Assembly: GCA_021234155.1 (NCBI GenBank)
Contig: JAJEKV010000080.1
Coordinates: 3,147,867 to 3,211,866, forward strand
Length of the DNA stretch: 64,000 nucleotides
Direction: 5' to 3'
Source: Isoetes taiwanensis
Taxonomy: Eukaryota; Streptophyta; Lycopodiopsida; Isoetales; Isoetaceae
Shown: positions 12,691-29,300 of the stretch, piece by piece
How the letters are laid out: the number at the start of each line of letters is the position of its first letter
How positions within the stretch are numbered: the first letter of the stretch is position 1
Program-made: the position numbers and the translations under genes
The notes under the pieces: generated by a model
Database searches by the model: none
The model's input: only the letters and a program-made list of their open reading frames with translations
Told to the model about the DNA's origin: nothing

Positions 12691-13380
12691 GTGTCTTGAT
12701 ATGAATATTGAATGGCAAAGGTTAGTGCGTTGCAAGTCAGCAAAAGTGTTATGAGTTTGCCTAGACTCAACCAAGTCCACAACTTTTGTCATCAAGGCAG
12801 TACCACGCGAACTGTATATTTTATTCAATAAACTTGACAGGCTGAAAATTATATATTTGAACTGGTCATAGATGGAAGTATATGAATTAGCATACTGCAT
12901 GGGGCATTATGCACACTAATGTGACCTTCCAAAGCCCTTCATACTTTTGCTTCTGAATGTGGTCACCACTGATCCAGAACTCAGTCAGAATGGTAGGTAA
13001 TGGTAGGTGAGTGTGTCCTTTGTATCATATAACACTTCCTCCTTCTCAACCACTTACATTATTAACAAGGCAATCAACTAAGTTAGTAACGCCGGTTGTA
13101 ACTTCCATGTATTTCATGCTATTAAATTCTTAGCAACCTTTTTCAATTAAAAATATCGAGTTCTTCCTTCATACCCTGAACAAAATTAGTGAAGGGAAGC
13201 ATGGAGGAGGGAGCACGTTATGAGAGGACAGGAGTCATAGATTTTAGGCTTAACCATGAATAGTCGATATAGCTATATAATATTGTATAACTTATAAATA
13301 TAGCCTTATAATTACATAATAAGTAATTAACGAAAAGTTGATCTTTTCAATAGAGTTAAGTTTTATATTCTTGTTGTGTG
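12691..13380. other. No recognisable gene
   Basis: AT-rich spacer between the LINE and the gypsy-like 3' end. I see nothing diagnostic; part of it may be 3' internal sequence of the LTR element downstream. Confidence 0.4.
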
Positions 13381-13448
13381 CTTTTGCAGGATTAGTAGGT
13401 TAGTCACCTTAGCGTATAATTGAGGACAAGATTATCCTAGGGGGAGAA
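13381..13448 (+). mobile_element. 3' internal end of a gypsy-like element with polypurine tract
   Basis: The stretch ends in GAGGACAAGATTATCCTAG followed by GGGGAGAA, a polypurine tract (about 13438-13448) placed directly before TGTGG. This is the usual arrangement just upstream of the 3' LTR of plant Ty3/gypsy elements. The rest of the internal region is absent. Confidence 0.6.
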
Positions 13449-15073
13449 TGTGGCGTTCAGGAAATATATACCATAAAACATTATATTTCCAAAGTCAATC
13501 ACTATACAAGTCTATCTTCATAGCCTTGTATACCATAAATTGTGGCACTAGGGGGCATGACTAAGTTATTCATATAACTTAGCCAACCTTAGGTTAAGAC
13601 CATTTTCCACGTGGCCTTAACCTATTGGGCACCCGCCACCGGACTTACCCTATTGGAGCCATGTGGCATAACATGTGAACCCTAACCTATAAAGGCCTAA
13701 ACCCTAACCCTAGGCCTCTTCCGCTCCAATACCGGGAACCTTATTCGCTCGAAACTCCATTTCGAGAACCGGCTCTGCGTGGCCACAAAGATAGCGTGCC
13801 CCCCGTGAGGCGTGAGAGCACATCGGCCAGGAGGGAGCTACCTCGAACACCTCAAGACCATGGAGACGCCAGGATTGGGAGGGAGTGCCGGAGCGGTATG
13901 TGGAGTAGTGCTCTTAGTAGTCCATCCGAAAGTTAGCACTCCGGATGGGTTAGTATTTCAGATCTAGAGTAGAGCCATCCTAGAACTCAGATTCAACATC
14001 TTAAACCCTAATCAAGGAACCCTAACTGTAAGTTAGATATGTATGATTAGGTTAAGATGTTCTTATGATGATTATCATGATTGATGCTATGTGATGTTGG
14101 TTGATCATGTTTGCTACTGTTGTATTGGGAAGGGGGGTAGAGACCTAGTAGCCATTATGTAGTATGCTCCTAGTCTAGATCCCTTAGTTCCTATTAGTTG
14201 CGGCATGTGCATAGGAACCCACCGGGCTATTGAGGCTATGATGTGACTCAGCACTATACAACGAGGCTAGAGGCAATGCGGAGGGAGGATCCCTGCTGAG
14301 TGGGGGCTACGGGGGATCCCATAGTAGGCTAGGCTTATGGTCAGTCACTTCGTGTGGGCCGAGCATGGGTCTGACACCTCCTGGGGCAATGGTGTCGCCC
14401 TGCCTCTCAAGAGTTACAAGTGTCAGCTTGGCTCTTGTTTTGGGGGGTTCAGTCGGGTATGAATCGTGTGTCGCCACGATTCTCTAGCCACTCGAGGAGC
14501 CTCTAGACCCCGGGAAGGGGAGATGTAACCCTTCCTGCCTCGACGGACCAGGGAGATGCAACCTGAAGTAGTCCCGATGGGTGATGCCATGGGATTGCGT
14601 ATCCGGAAGGCTAGAGTCATGTTAGAGCCTGATCTAGCCCATCTGCAAAGTATGCACAGGAGGGGCGGATGGAGTGGTCAACCCTAGCCATTGTCTATAG
14701 CCAGCCCCGCCATTGTTATGACTCGGTCTGCTCTATCTTGAGACCTATCCAGTCAGTCGACCTCCTTATGAGTCAGAACCTCGGGTATGTTTTATGGCAT
14801 ATGATTATGTTCTTTGCAGCTATGGATATGTGGATGAGCTACCCTTCGAAGTAGTATGATGTATTGTTATTGCTAGTTCTGACGATGTTTATGCTTCCGC
14901 TGTGATAGGAGCCCATAGGGGAAGGGCGCGCAAGACACCTTCGTGTCCCCTTCCCGCACTTCGGTGAACCCAGAGTGCGGGATAGACGGAGGGCCCGTGC
15001 GGTCGATGACCGGATGGGGGATTTCCTACGGAGTGTACGGCTGGGAGCCGTATATTTAGTAGGGAGCGTCACA
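13449..15073 (+). mobile_element. Gypsy-like LTR (3' LTR or solo LTR), about 1.6 kb
   Basis: It starts TGTGGCGTTC right after a polypurine tract and ends GGGAGCGTCACA, giving TG...CA ends with a short inverted match. A TATA box and telobox-like repeats lie at about 250 bp. A diverged relative lies at about 29690-30602 in the same orientation. The two share blocks such as CTAGGCTTATGGTC and ATGGGTCTGACACC, the GCACAGGAG...CGGCGGATGGAGTGG region, and the final TCACA. No partner LTR of the same copy lies in the window, so the target duplication cannot be tested. Confidence 0.65.
13688..13713 (+). promoter_or_regulatory. TATA box and telobox motifs inside the LTR
   Basis: TATAAAG at 13688-13694 is followed by AAACCCTAACCCTAG at 13699-13713. 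Teloboxes (AAACCCTAA) near plant TATA boxes are common promoter elements. This is probably the LTR promoter, with transcription starting about 30 bp downstream of the TATA box. Confidence 0.5.
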
Positions 15074-15530
15074 GTGAAGTGGCAGAAACAATGATTACTC
15101 TGAAATAGGAGGTGGTTCATGCCATGGCTCTGCAGAAATTGCTGAACAGAAAGGAAGTATGGATGTGTAACACTCTGAAGCCCTTCTTCATACAGTTATT
15201 TCACAAATGGCAGCAGAAAAGAGAGGCTCACATTCTCTTGTTCCTAGACTTCACATCGTACTCCATTAAATAGTTGGACAAAATGCTTTGCATATTTGGG
15301 GACACTACAGTAGCTGACTTAACACTTCAAGATCTGATTGATGCTGTTGAATGAAGTCTATGACTGCAGAAAAGTATCTGAACTCTATCTGGTTTTTTGT
15401 GTACATTTGTTAATTCTTATGTAGGCCATGCCTCCAAGTGATTTACTCATTACTTTTCTTTATGTATCTTTTTTAAATGAAATATAAAAAACCCACCGTG
15501 CCTTAAAAAAAGAAAAAAGAAAAAAGAAAA
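15074..15530 (+). repeat. Possible retroelement 3' end with A-rich tail
   Basis: The segment ends in AAATATAAAAAACCCACCGTG followed by CCTT and an (AAAAAAG)n tail at 15506-15531, a form usual for plant L1-type LINE or retrocopy 3' ends. No coding part is recognisable upstream, so a short 5'-truncated insertion is the simplest reading. Confidence 0.35.
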
Positions 15531-15853
15531 GGGATTAAAATATCTACTTTGTTAATTTGGGATTATCCGGTATGGCAAAAAAAGTTTTTGGAATTTTTTT
15601 AGGATTGATTTTCTAAGGTTTTCGAAGTTTTAGCCGTCGGAAAAAAGTCATGACACTCCAAAAATCCGGAAATATTTTGGGCTTAGGGTCTTTGCAGTGG
15701 ATTTCATTCAGCTCCGCGATTATCCAATCGAGACGTCATACTGCCGCATGGATGCCAGACAGAATTTGCATGGATCTGGTCGGCGCCTATGAGAATATCT
15801 TCAAGGGATTTTCAAGCGGGGGAATTTGCATCTTATCCCACAGGTGAGCGTCG

Positions 15854-16093
15854 CTTTACCTTTGTTAATTGTTCTTGAATCAGATTATCCTCTATTTTTC
15901 ACTGTTGCACCCAGCAGATACATGATATCTTAGCCCTATTTCGGCAAAAACATGCTTAGCTCTGCACATCTATCTTTACCTTTGTTAATTGTTCTTGAAT
16001 CATATTATCCTCTATTTTTTCCTGTTGCACCCAGCAGATACATGATATCTTAGCCCCATTTCCGCAAAAACATGCTTAGCTCTACACATCTAT
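15854..16093. repeat. Two tandem copies of a 120 bp unit
   Basis: CTTTACCTTTGTTAATTGTT begins at 15854 and again at 15974. Both copies run through GCACCCAGCAGATACATGAT and CAAAAACATGCTTAGCTCT to CACATCTAT, with only a few differences. Confidence 0.85.
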
Positions 16094-19000
16094 TCTTTAG
16101 TTGTTGTAAATTGGAAAAATGGCCTATAGTTATGGATCAAGATTTTCTTCTTCAACAATACGTTTGTGTATTAGAGGCTTGCTGGGCATCAAGCTTGGTA
16201 TTTTCCCTTATTGCTGTTTACTGGGTTCAAATCTGTGCTTCGTTGTAGCAGTCAAGTTTTTTAAAATGTGTTACCATACATTTGTTTGTTTGTTCCTCAT
16301 GCCAGAGCATATTTATGCATTCTATTGCTTAAGCTGGTCAGGAGAACAAAGATATCTGTAAGAACATACTAGGAATTGGGTCCTTTTTGGATGCCAACAA
16401 AAACAGGGGCCAGTGCAAGGATCAGTGCATGAGTTTGGTTGGAGGTGAGCCAATTTTTTAGGCCATCTATTTTCACCAAGGGATTTGGCAAATAAGGAGT
16501 TACAAGATAGAATATAGAAATGCTTTCTGTGATTTCGTTACCAGCTCCATGCATTCCAGCTCCATGCATTCTGAAGGTGCTTTTCAAAAAAAAAAAAAAA
16601 AAAAAAATAGATTTTTTTGGTGGGCATCAAAATTAGGGGATGTTGTTGACAGCATAGCTGTCACTTTCTGTCGCTTGATTTGTGCATCTTGCAGGCAAGT
16701 CTGCTGCTGATATTCATATGGCTTCTATTTTTTCAGGTAGAACTTTCTAATTCTTGCTGTAGCATGATGTACTTTTTGAGCAAATATTTACATGGATTCA
16801 GCCTACAGATTGTTCACGCCAGATTCTTCAGCCAGATACATCTTCAACGCACATAGGTCTACAAAGCACACGCTGGGAGTAACTTTCTCGCTCTTGACAA
16901 TTGGTGCAATATGTGATTTGTATTTGCATATGGTCCAGATATAAGTTTATCCTGCAGTTGTGAAAGTCAGAAAAAGCTATACATGCCAGAATTCAAGCCA
17001 GAAAGCGAAGGATAAATGCATCAGATAAAGCATATCAGGTATTATTAAGGTTTTTCGCAAGTTTATGCATTCCTGTATTTCTCTGAGTTTTATTCTATGT
17101 TAGAGGCTGCTCTCAATAGTGCGGTTACTGAGGATTGAGGCATGCTTTGTTCCTTAACTAATCCATACCCTCTAATAGAATTTGTCCTTAACTAATCCGT
17201 ACCTTCTAATAGAAGGCATACTAATTTTGAATTGCTTAAAGAAAATCAAGTGAAGCTGGCAAGCTTGATGAATCCGAGGTTTGCTAATTTTTTCTTATGA
17301 CATTTGTCAATATCTGCGTGTCTTTCTTCATGCATCTGACTCGGGAACATCTTATCATGAGAATATCATGAAAAACTTTAAAGATGCCCAAATTTTCATC
17401 TATTCCAAGTGCTCTTGACCCAAAATGTAACAACCATTAGGCAGCAAGAGCATGTTGTATTTGCATGCAACTATAGTTTTATTCTTCAAGCATTTTGAAC
17501 TAATTGGTATTCATTTAAGTTCATGTGTTCTGATGCAAGCTACAGCTTTGGTTTTATTGCAAAAGGAGATTGAAACATTGAAGGTTTCTCCTGAGCCCTA
17601 CATTGTTGGTGGTAGAGGTCCAACATATGGTTAAGGTGAGCAAGGTGAGCTGGACATGTACAATAGGTTTGTCTCTCGGATGCTTGAGTTGCTTAATATT
17701 AATCATCCTTAGTGGATGAGGTAGATATAAGTTAGATTCTGGTTTGTATGTCTACAATGGTAATATAATTGCTAACTTTCAAGACTCAATTGTTGTGTTG
17801 CGGAGATTGCATGTGTGTAGTACTCTATACAGCCTGTTAGATGCACCACGTCAAAACGAAGCAACAAGTTGCCATTTTTTTTCTTATTTAAAAATTGAGT
17901 AAGTGATTCTGCTTTTTGGGCTCTTAGGTCTTTCAAATTTGGAATTTATGTAAGATTCTGGAGTCGTGGCTTACAACATGCACAATGAACGATTTCCATC
18001 ATTTAAGCTTGCTATAGGCTGTTTTCGATGGAATGAATATGAAAAAATACTGACTGGCTTTTTGTCTTTGTCTCATATGATCCAAATCATTTGATTTACT
18101 GGAGACAATTCCTTCTAATATGTATGAAGCTTTGTTTAGCTATGTTTTTGCTATTAAAGGCATGTGGGAGTCCAACTTATGTGATGTCTAATGTTATGAT
18201 GTAAAGATTGTTTGTTATGCTTGATTGCTTCATTGCAACCAATTCTGTACATGTGATGCATATAATTAATGTCTTATTGCTTGCAGATATTAGTTCAATA
18301 GGTAAATTCTTAATTTAGACCCAGAAATGCTTTCTGTGATTTCGTTGTTTGTTGATTGTATGAAAGTTGTGACATATTTTGGAAGGCAAATTATATTAGG
18401 GTTATGGATTAGAGAGCTGTTATTTGAAACTCCGGTCTTTTCACATGCAATATTCTCAGATACGTGGAGTAACAAGCAACATTGCTTAGAGGTCTCAGAA
18501 AATTGTTTATGCTGTCTAAGGTTTTCAGTATCCTCTAAATTCTATTGTATTTTATGCCCTCTAAATATTACAGGCATTTTTTGTAGGCCGCTCAATGGGA
18601 CAATACAGAAAAACGGAAAGCTATTATAACAATAAACAATGTCCTTAGAATATAGAGGTAATTGCACGTGCATATCTGAAAGATCAAAAGGCTGATGTGC
18701 CATATAGCCACATGACTGCGTGGCTTGCTCTGATTTTGTCTGAATAAAATAATGAGATATACAAAATTTAAAATGATTCAGAGGTGATTGTGTACAATGA
18801 ATGGACAGGGAGAAGATATATTGATCAATTTCTTACCTCACTTGATGGTGCCTTTTGTGTTTGAGATCCAGAGACGTAGGCTGAGTATGGCTAGGAGATT
18901 CCGAGCATGTTCATTGAGGTTGGTTTTATAGAATGTGCATTGCTGAATGAGCATTACAGAGAAACATATGGATTTGATGAAGAATTTGGATGCAGGACTT

Positions 19001-20839
19001 TTATCAGAACAATGTTCTTTTGGTCCCAGGTTCAACATCTTTTTAGTGGTGCATTTTAATCTTAAACATGGACTAGCGATGAGCTTAACTCATGTTCTCT
19101 ATGCCATTGCAGCAGGTTTGATGTTAGATGGCATATTAGATGTAATGAATCTTTTATTCTCATTTCCTAAATGCTTGCTCTCTGTTATTTTGGTGCTCTG
19201 GTCAAGTCCTTACCATTTATCAATGCTTTGACACATTACACAGCAGTTCAATCTAGCAAAATCTTATTTTATTGGGGTGTTTGAATCACCTTAGCAAACT
19301 CCTATTTTATTGGGGTGTTTGGATCATCTTAGTTTTAGAACAAAGCTCCCACTTATTTCTCATCTCGAACCCTACAAATCTAGCCCAAGCTTCAATCCTG
19401 CTTCAATTAGAGAACGGGTTACTATCCTAAGCTCTATCATCGTATTTTGTTTCTGACTCATTACAATAATTGACTACAGATGAATTGGATTGTGTTGAAG
19501 CTTTGAGTTGTTGCTTTTGCATGATTGAAGTATCATATCAGGCTGGATTCAAAAGCTGTGCAGAGAAATTTTTTAGAAGGAACGAACATCAGTTATTGTG
19601 TCTGTTCTTTGTTATGCTAATGCTTTTGAAACTTATCCCAAAATGTGCTTCATATGGAAAAAGTTAAAATGTATATACTACTTAGAGAATACTGCTAGAC
19701 AAGTTATCTCATACTGGACATGCAGGCACATTAAGATTAGAGCCTGGCAACACGACATCGATGATATATTTGTCTTTCAATATTGATTAAAACATATTTG
19801 TAAGAACCTATATTTTCAGTAGTGGTAGTAATGTAGTAATGTATGGATTATTATGCTTTCAGTACAAATTAGAAAAGATATGAGATGCATTGATAAGAAT
19901 TAGCCATGTTTTATTCTAATCTATGCAAACTCTGTCAGACACTATTGTGATGGACTAAGGCAACCCCAGGAATGATGTGGCAAAAGGCTCCTAAGAATGA
20001 TGTGGCAAGATCTTGATAAACGATTATTGTTTCACCCATTTTAGCACCAATTAGGGCCGAACTAGCCATTTGCTAGAGAAATGTCTCCAAATCCTCGGCA
20101 AAATTTGAACTTCTATAAATATTTTCACACCATGCCTTCATCCATGAAAGTTAAGAAAATGAAAAGGGAAATTAAGGGGCAGAAGAGTTGCTGTTTGAAA
20201 GGTGTTCAAAACATCAATTCAAAAGATGCAAGTCAATATAATTTAAACTCCACTAAAACTAAACATTTATCAAATTTAAGTACCATACTCCGATAATGCT
20301 TCCCCTTAGTCAATCCTATGAAATACGTTATGCCCCATCCTTTCCAAACGATTGATATTCATCTACTCAAAGTCAACAAATAAACAACAATCCATGGACC
20401 TTAAGTACCAATTTAAATTCAATCCGAACTTGAAACACTACTGCAGAATAAAGCATATTGTGTATAACCTTAGGGAGATGTTGAACAAGACAAATTCGGT
20501 TGTTTGATAAGCATGTTCACAATACATCTTCTATATTTTTATTTTTCCTGCAGGTACTCAACATCTAGAGAACATTGTATATCCACAACTAATCACATCT
20601 TTTTCTATCTAAGGTTCAAGAGCCAATAGTTCAACCAAGCATTTTCCTTGAAATGTTTAAGTCAAGGTGATTATCTACTACATTATTCAAAAACGCTTTT
20701 GATTCTTGATTCACAAACATCATAAACATTTTAAGTGTCTATTTGTGGGTTTGTGAACTTTGCAATTGTCATATTCTCCATGTTTTGCGTACAACGATAT
20801 GCATCATCATCATCATCCAACATGTACTTTGGTCCGACG
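16094..20839. other. Long anonymous AT-rich region
   Basis: No frame matches a known protein. Small structures are visible. There is a 22-base A run at 16586-16607. An exact 24-bp repeat lies at 16516-16539 and 18323-18346. Short tandem duplications lie at about 17150-17220 (CCTTAACTAATCC units) and 19260-19330 (CTATTTTATTGGGGTGTTTG units). Short open frames (for example 18947-19231) are not supported by composition or by any recognisable motif. Confidence 0.5.
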
Positions 20840-20844
20840 TATGG
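20840..20844. repeat. Target site duplication TATGG (left)
   Basis: TATGG directly precedes the left LTR and is repeated directly after the right LTR at 26705-26709. A 5-bp duplication is typical of Ty1/copia integration. Confidence 0.9.
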
Positions 20845-21509
20845 TGAGAAAGATTCAAGATCAATAGAATAATTTCATGTGGATTTATGACTAACTAGAC
20901 AACATCAATTTCATGGTCAATCAAGTAATATGAGTAATACCACAAAATGCTTGAAAACCAAAACCATTACTTAGGCACTATTCATTTGGGCTATGTCCCA
21001 ATAACTGAAGCTTGTCTATCCGATAGCACAAGCGTATTGTTACACCTTCGAGCCCCCCCATATCTTTGATTACTCCTTCAATATATAGGGCCAGACCTCA
21101 CCGAATGGTGCAGATCCGGCCGCTCAGCAGAATCCATAGCATCCGGTGATCGGTGCTTCGACTCCTTCGGTCGTTTCTATATTCAAACTATTTGTTCCCT
21201 CCATTGAGACCCTTAAGTTCCAAATTCCAAATTCATATTCAATGGTTTCATAAATATATTTCACGTTCAATGGTCGTATAAAACTTTAACTTACCAATGA
21301 ACTTGGGTCTTCCAGATATGATCGTTCATGCAACCTCATGCACTTCACCATTTGAACTTAGGTTAACAAACCTTCATATCCATAATGCTTTCATCACACC
21401 TATGTTCTATAAACCATAGGTTAGAATTGTATCATTCCCTTTTTCTACTGATCTCTCCTTCTTGCTTCTCATGATATCAGATAATTTGAAAGAACTTATT
21501 TTTCTAACA
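20845..21509 (-). repeat. Copia 3' LTR (665 bp)
   Basis: On the plus strand it starts TGAGAAAG and ends CTAACA. It matches the LTR at 26040-26704 over its whole length, with differences at three places (GGGCTATG/GGGTTATG, CGGTCG/CGGCCG, CTTCTTG/CTTCGTG). It is flanked on the inner side by the polypurine tract. Confidence 0.95.
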
Positions 21510-21524
21510 TTTCCCCTTTCTTTC
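21510..21524 (-). other. Polypurine tract of the copia element
   Basis: On the minus strand GAAAGAAAGGGGAAA lies directly next to the 3' LTR, the position where plus-strand DNA synthesis is primed. Confidence 0.85.
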
Positions 21525-21633
21525 AAAATGTCTGCCATATCATTTATGCTGTTTATAACTGTTACTGTAAGGTTCACCTATGCTCCTTCTATTAGCTTTC
21601 CATAACCGTAACTTTCCTGTTCTGATTGAAATC

Positions 21634-26017
<4,384 letters not shown>

Positions 26018-26025
26018 AATTGTCA

Positions 26026-26037
26026 GCTCTGATACCA
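26026..26037 (-). other. Primer-binding site (initiator tRNA-Met)
   Basis: On the minus strand TGGTATCAGAGC lies two bases inside the 5' LTR. This is the standard plant copia sequence complementary to the 3' end of initiator tRNA-Met and primes minus-strand synthesis. Confidence 0.93.
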
Positions 26038-26039
26038 AA

Positions 26040-26704
26040 TGAGAAAGATTCAAGATCAATAGAATAATTTCATGTGGATTTATGACTAACTAGACAACAT
26101 CAATTTCATGGTCAATCAAGTAATATGAGTAATACCACAAAATGCTTGAAAACCAAAACCATTACTTAGGCACTATTCATTTGGGTTATGTCCCAATAAC
26201 TGAAGCTTGTCTATCCGATAGCACAAGCGTATTGTTACACCTTCGAGCCCCCCCATATCTTTGATTACTCCTTCAATATATAGGGCCAGACCTCACCGAA
26301 TGGTGCAGATCCGGCCGCTCAGCAGAATCCATAGCATCCGGTGATCGGTGCTTCGACTCCTTCGGCCGTTTCTATATTCAAACTATTTGTTCCCTCCATT
26401 GAGACCCTTAAGTTCCAAATTCCAAATTCATATTCAATGGTTTCATAAATATATTTCACGTTCAATGGTCGTATAAAACTTTAACTTACCAATGAACTTG
26501 GGTCTTCCAGATATGATCGTTCATGCAACCTCATGCACTTCACCATTTGAACTTAGGTTAACAAACCTTCATATCCATAATGCTTTCATCACACCTATGT
26601 TCTATAAACCATAGGTTAGAATTGTATCATTCCCTTTTTCTACTGATCTCTCCTTCGTGCTTCTCATGATATCAGATAATTTGAAAGAACTTATTTTTCT
26701 AACA
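26040..26704 (-). repeat. Copia 5' LTR (665 bp)
   Basis: Full-length partner of the LTR at 20845-21509, identical in length and differing at three positions by eye. It lies beside the primer-binding site on one side and the TATGG duplication on the other. Confidence 0.95.
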
Positions 26705-26709
26705 TATGG
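26705..26709. repeat. Target site duplication TATGG (right)
   Basis: Matches the TATGG at 20840-20844 on the other side of the copia element. Confidence 0.9.
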
Positions 26710-26997
26710 TTTGGTACCTATGCATTCAATAGCCTGCTAAGGTAAGGTATGGTCTTTTTCTTCATTGCTTCTTAGTCCTACTCATAATTACCATTATGAC
26801 CTATAATATATACTTCCAATAAGCAGTATAACCACATATTAGACCCCAATTTTCATAAAGGCAGATGATCAAATTTGTGAGATACATCTTCATCACTTTC
26901 AAATCAATCGTAACAAAAAATATGATATGGAGTTGGGTGTATTAGGCAGACCTAGCCATATGAAATAAATAGACAACAACTAAACCCAATTCTACTA

Positions 26998-28620
26998 TTT
27001 ATTTATTTATTTTTATTTTTTTTGAAGAAACGGCAGTTTATGTATTCATATGATATAACTTTACAGCACATAAAAAACCCTGAAGATTCAGGGAAAAAGA
27101 TAAGAAACTGTTCTCAGAATATACAGTAAATGAAAAAAGTAGAGTACTCATCACGGAGTTGTTCAACATCTTCTTTGGATCAACTTACTATAGGAAAAAC
27201 CTTCTTCTGCTGAACCAAATACTATAGGACCTTCTCCATAAATTTCCACCACTAATCCACTTACTTGCTCAACTGCAACAGCTTCTGTTACCCTTACTGG
27301 CCAGATTTGGATTAAGCACAAGTAATAATTCCCAGTATCCTTTGCAGACTAGTAGGATAAATTGGACCAGAACCTAAATAAAAAAAGGAGGACATATAGA
27401 CAAGTAATTGCCCAAACCTTATGCCTGAAGAGAAACGCATTCCCATTGTAGAGGTAGCAGAGCTCCTAGCTCCCCATGCTTCTAAATCCATTAAAATCCA
27501 ACTAGACCTCAGCCCAGCCCTAGAAGATGATCCAAAAGATGGTGCATTATTGGAGAAACCTCTAGGTCATCATGCTTCCATACGGGCAAAGATTCAAGAA
27601 CTAGCAGTCCACATAACCCTTCATCTGAAAGTGAAATCCAAGGCCTCCCGAAACTTGAATTCCAAGATTTTTAATCCAGTTTACCTGACCACGTCTACAA
27701 AAACACATGGAAATTCCCATATATACATAGAACATTAGAGAGAAAGCAGTAATAAATGGAATAAGCTGCCACACTATTCCTGAAGCTGCCACACTATTCC
27801 TGAAGCTGCCACCTTCTTTTATGAATCTGATTCTCTGCCTCCAAGCAGCCTAACCAATCAACAATCTAGATAATAGCAGAAGGTTAAAGAGGCTCCAACA
27901 GTTATCTTAAAGCTAGTTAGACTTAAAACAAGCCCAACCCACCAGACTACTCTCAAAGCCCAGTCTTAAATTATCAACTGTAATAAGACACCAAAACATT
28001 CCGCCATAATTTCAAAAACTGACTAATCACACTGCCATGGTTACAGAAAGAAACAAACCCTGCTGCTTCCATCTACTGCTCTATGTACTTCTGCCAGTAA
28101 GAAATGGGAAAAAGGAAAGAACTTTTCTGCCAGATTATATTTCGAAAGATTTAAATATGGATCACCTGGGTGAAAGCCATGGATCCTTGCCTGTGAATCA
28201 AAGCAGAAGAAGTCCCTTCGCCTGGCCCCAAATTAAAATCCTTGCCCTAAGCCAATCCCTTCTCCATCCGGAAAACCAACAAAAAACGGCACAGGATCTG
28301 CACCTTCTTGTTGCCGCCTTTCATGGATGTCGATGGGCAGCCCAAGGCGTATCAGCATAAACGGCCGCCCAGGGCAGACCCTAGGCGGCCAAACGGTGCG
28401 GCTGTGTCAACATCCCCTTTTAAATTTTGCAAATGGGGCACAACCACAACCATCAAGAGTAACCGCCTCTTCAATCGTTGCAAGTCATCAACGACAAGTA
28501 TTTCTTAGCCACTCTTTGTAAAATAACTATTCAAATATAAATGCAACATAAGGCATTATTACTAAAGTTGAGCAATGACACCAATATCTACATACCAAGC
28601 CCAATTTTTGCCAACAAATC
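26998..28620 (-). other. Possible 5'-truncated L1-type insertion (3' tail at left), otherwise anonymous
   Basis: On the minus strand the region ends in TTTATGTGCTGTAAAGTTATATC, then AACTGCCGTTTCTTC, then an A-rich tail read as T-runs at 26998-27026. This is the look of a plant L1 3' end. No RT motif is recognisable upstream of it, so extent and identity are uncertain. The plus-strand frame at 27421-27738 has no known domain. A GC-rich inverted repeat with 12-bp arms (one mismatch) and a 4-base loop lies at 28363-28390. Confidence 0.3.
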
Positions 28621-28623
28621 TTT

Positions 28624-28760
28624 AATAGAATAGAATAGAATAGAATAGAATATACATTAACGTCCCGCAGGCCGTGAGGCCCCCGGACTTATGTAGCATC
28701 CTGCGAGCTCCCATAGGGTGCTTCCAGCAAACGGCACGAGCCATCGAGGTGCTGACACGT
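28624..28760 (-). mobile_element. Non-LTR 3' fragment with (TTCTA)n tail
   Basis: A TAGAA tract at 28624-28652 is followed by TATACATTAACGTCCCGC. Read on the minus strand this is GCGGGACGTTAATGTATA plus a (TTCTA)n tail. The GACGTTAA terminus plus microsatellite tail matches the insertion at 23968-24164 and the LINE end at 34389. About 100 bp of GC-richer body follows. The inner (5') boundary is not defined. Confidence 0.5.
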
Positions 28761-28764
28761 CTCA

Positions 28765-29300
28765 CACCATTAGCTTTATGTTCTTATATTTGCAGTTGGA
28801 AAAGTACTTGCAGAGCTTTTCATTTCAAATTCAATCGAGCAATGCCTACTAAACTTTTTATAGCATCATTCAATAAATTGCTCTCTGCTAAATGCAAAAC
28901 ATTTCGTGAAATTTCAATGCTCCAGTTTACTTTTTACTTTGATTCATATTCATTGGTCAAAGAAATAGGCCTATGCTCTACAAATAAACACTACATAACA
29001 TTCTAGACCAATATGTTTGATATAGAACTTCTTATGATGATATTGTCGGACATTTATGTTCTGCAACCCTACCCCTCGACATAGAAGATTCTTGCTAAGC
29101 CTCGCAACACGAATATCTGCAGTCGAAATGCCCAAATTGTTGTATATGAAATACATGTGGACAGGATGCAAATTTCGTGTTCCGTCCTTGCTCCTACAAT
29201 TTCCAAATGAAAATTTTCATGCTCTAAAACTTTTTTATGGTATTAAACAATCACCTTTCAAATTGTTACTAGGCCCGGCAACGCCGGGCACCATACCTAG
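28765..29300 (+). mobile_element. Helitron 3' end (non-autonomous Helitron)
   Basis: At 29272-29300 a perfect GC stem (GCCCGGC AAC GCCGGGC) is followed by ACCATAC and CTAG, then a T at 29301. This is the standard Helitron 3' terminus: a hairpin about 10 bases before CTRR, inserted before T. The AT-rich body upstream has no Rep/helicase coding sequence. The 5' end is uncertain; a TCTCACACC at 28768, preceded by the non-LTR fragment, is one candidate for the TC start. Confidence 0.6.

Noticed and set aside
13699-13713. Interstitial telomere repeat
   Set aside because: Only two CCCTAA units next to a TATA box inside an LTR, so it is better read as a promoter telobox.
27421-27738. 105-codon plus frame as a gene
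   Set aside because: No recognisable motif, no splice or promoter context, and it may be antisense to a retroelement fragment.
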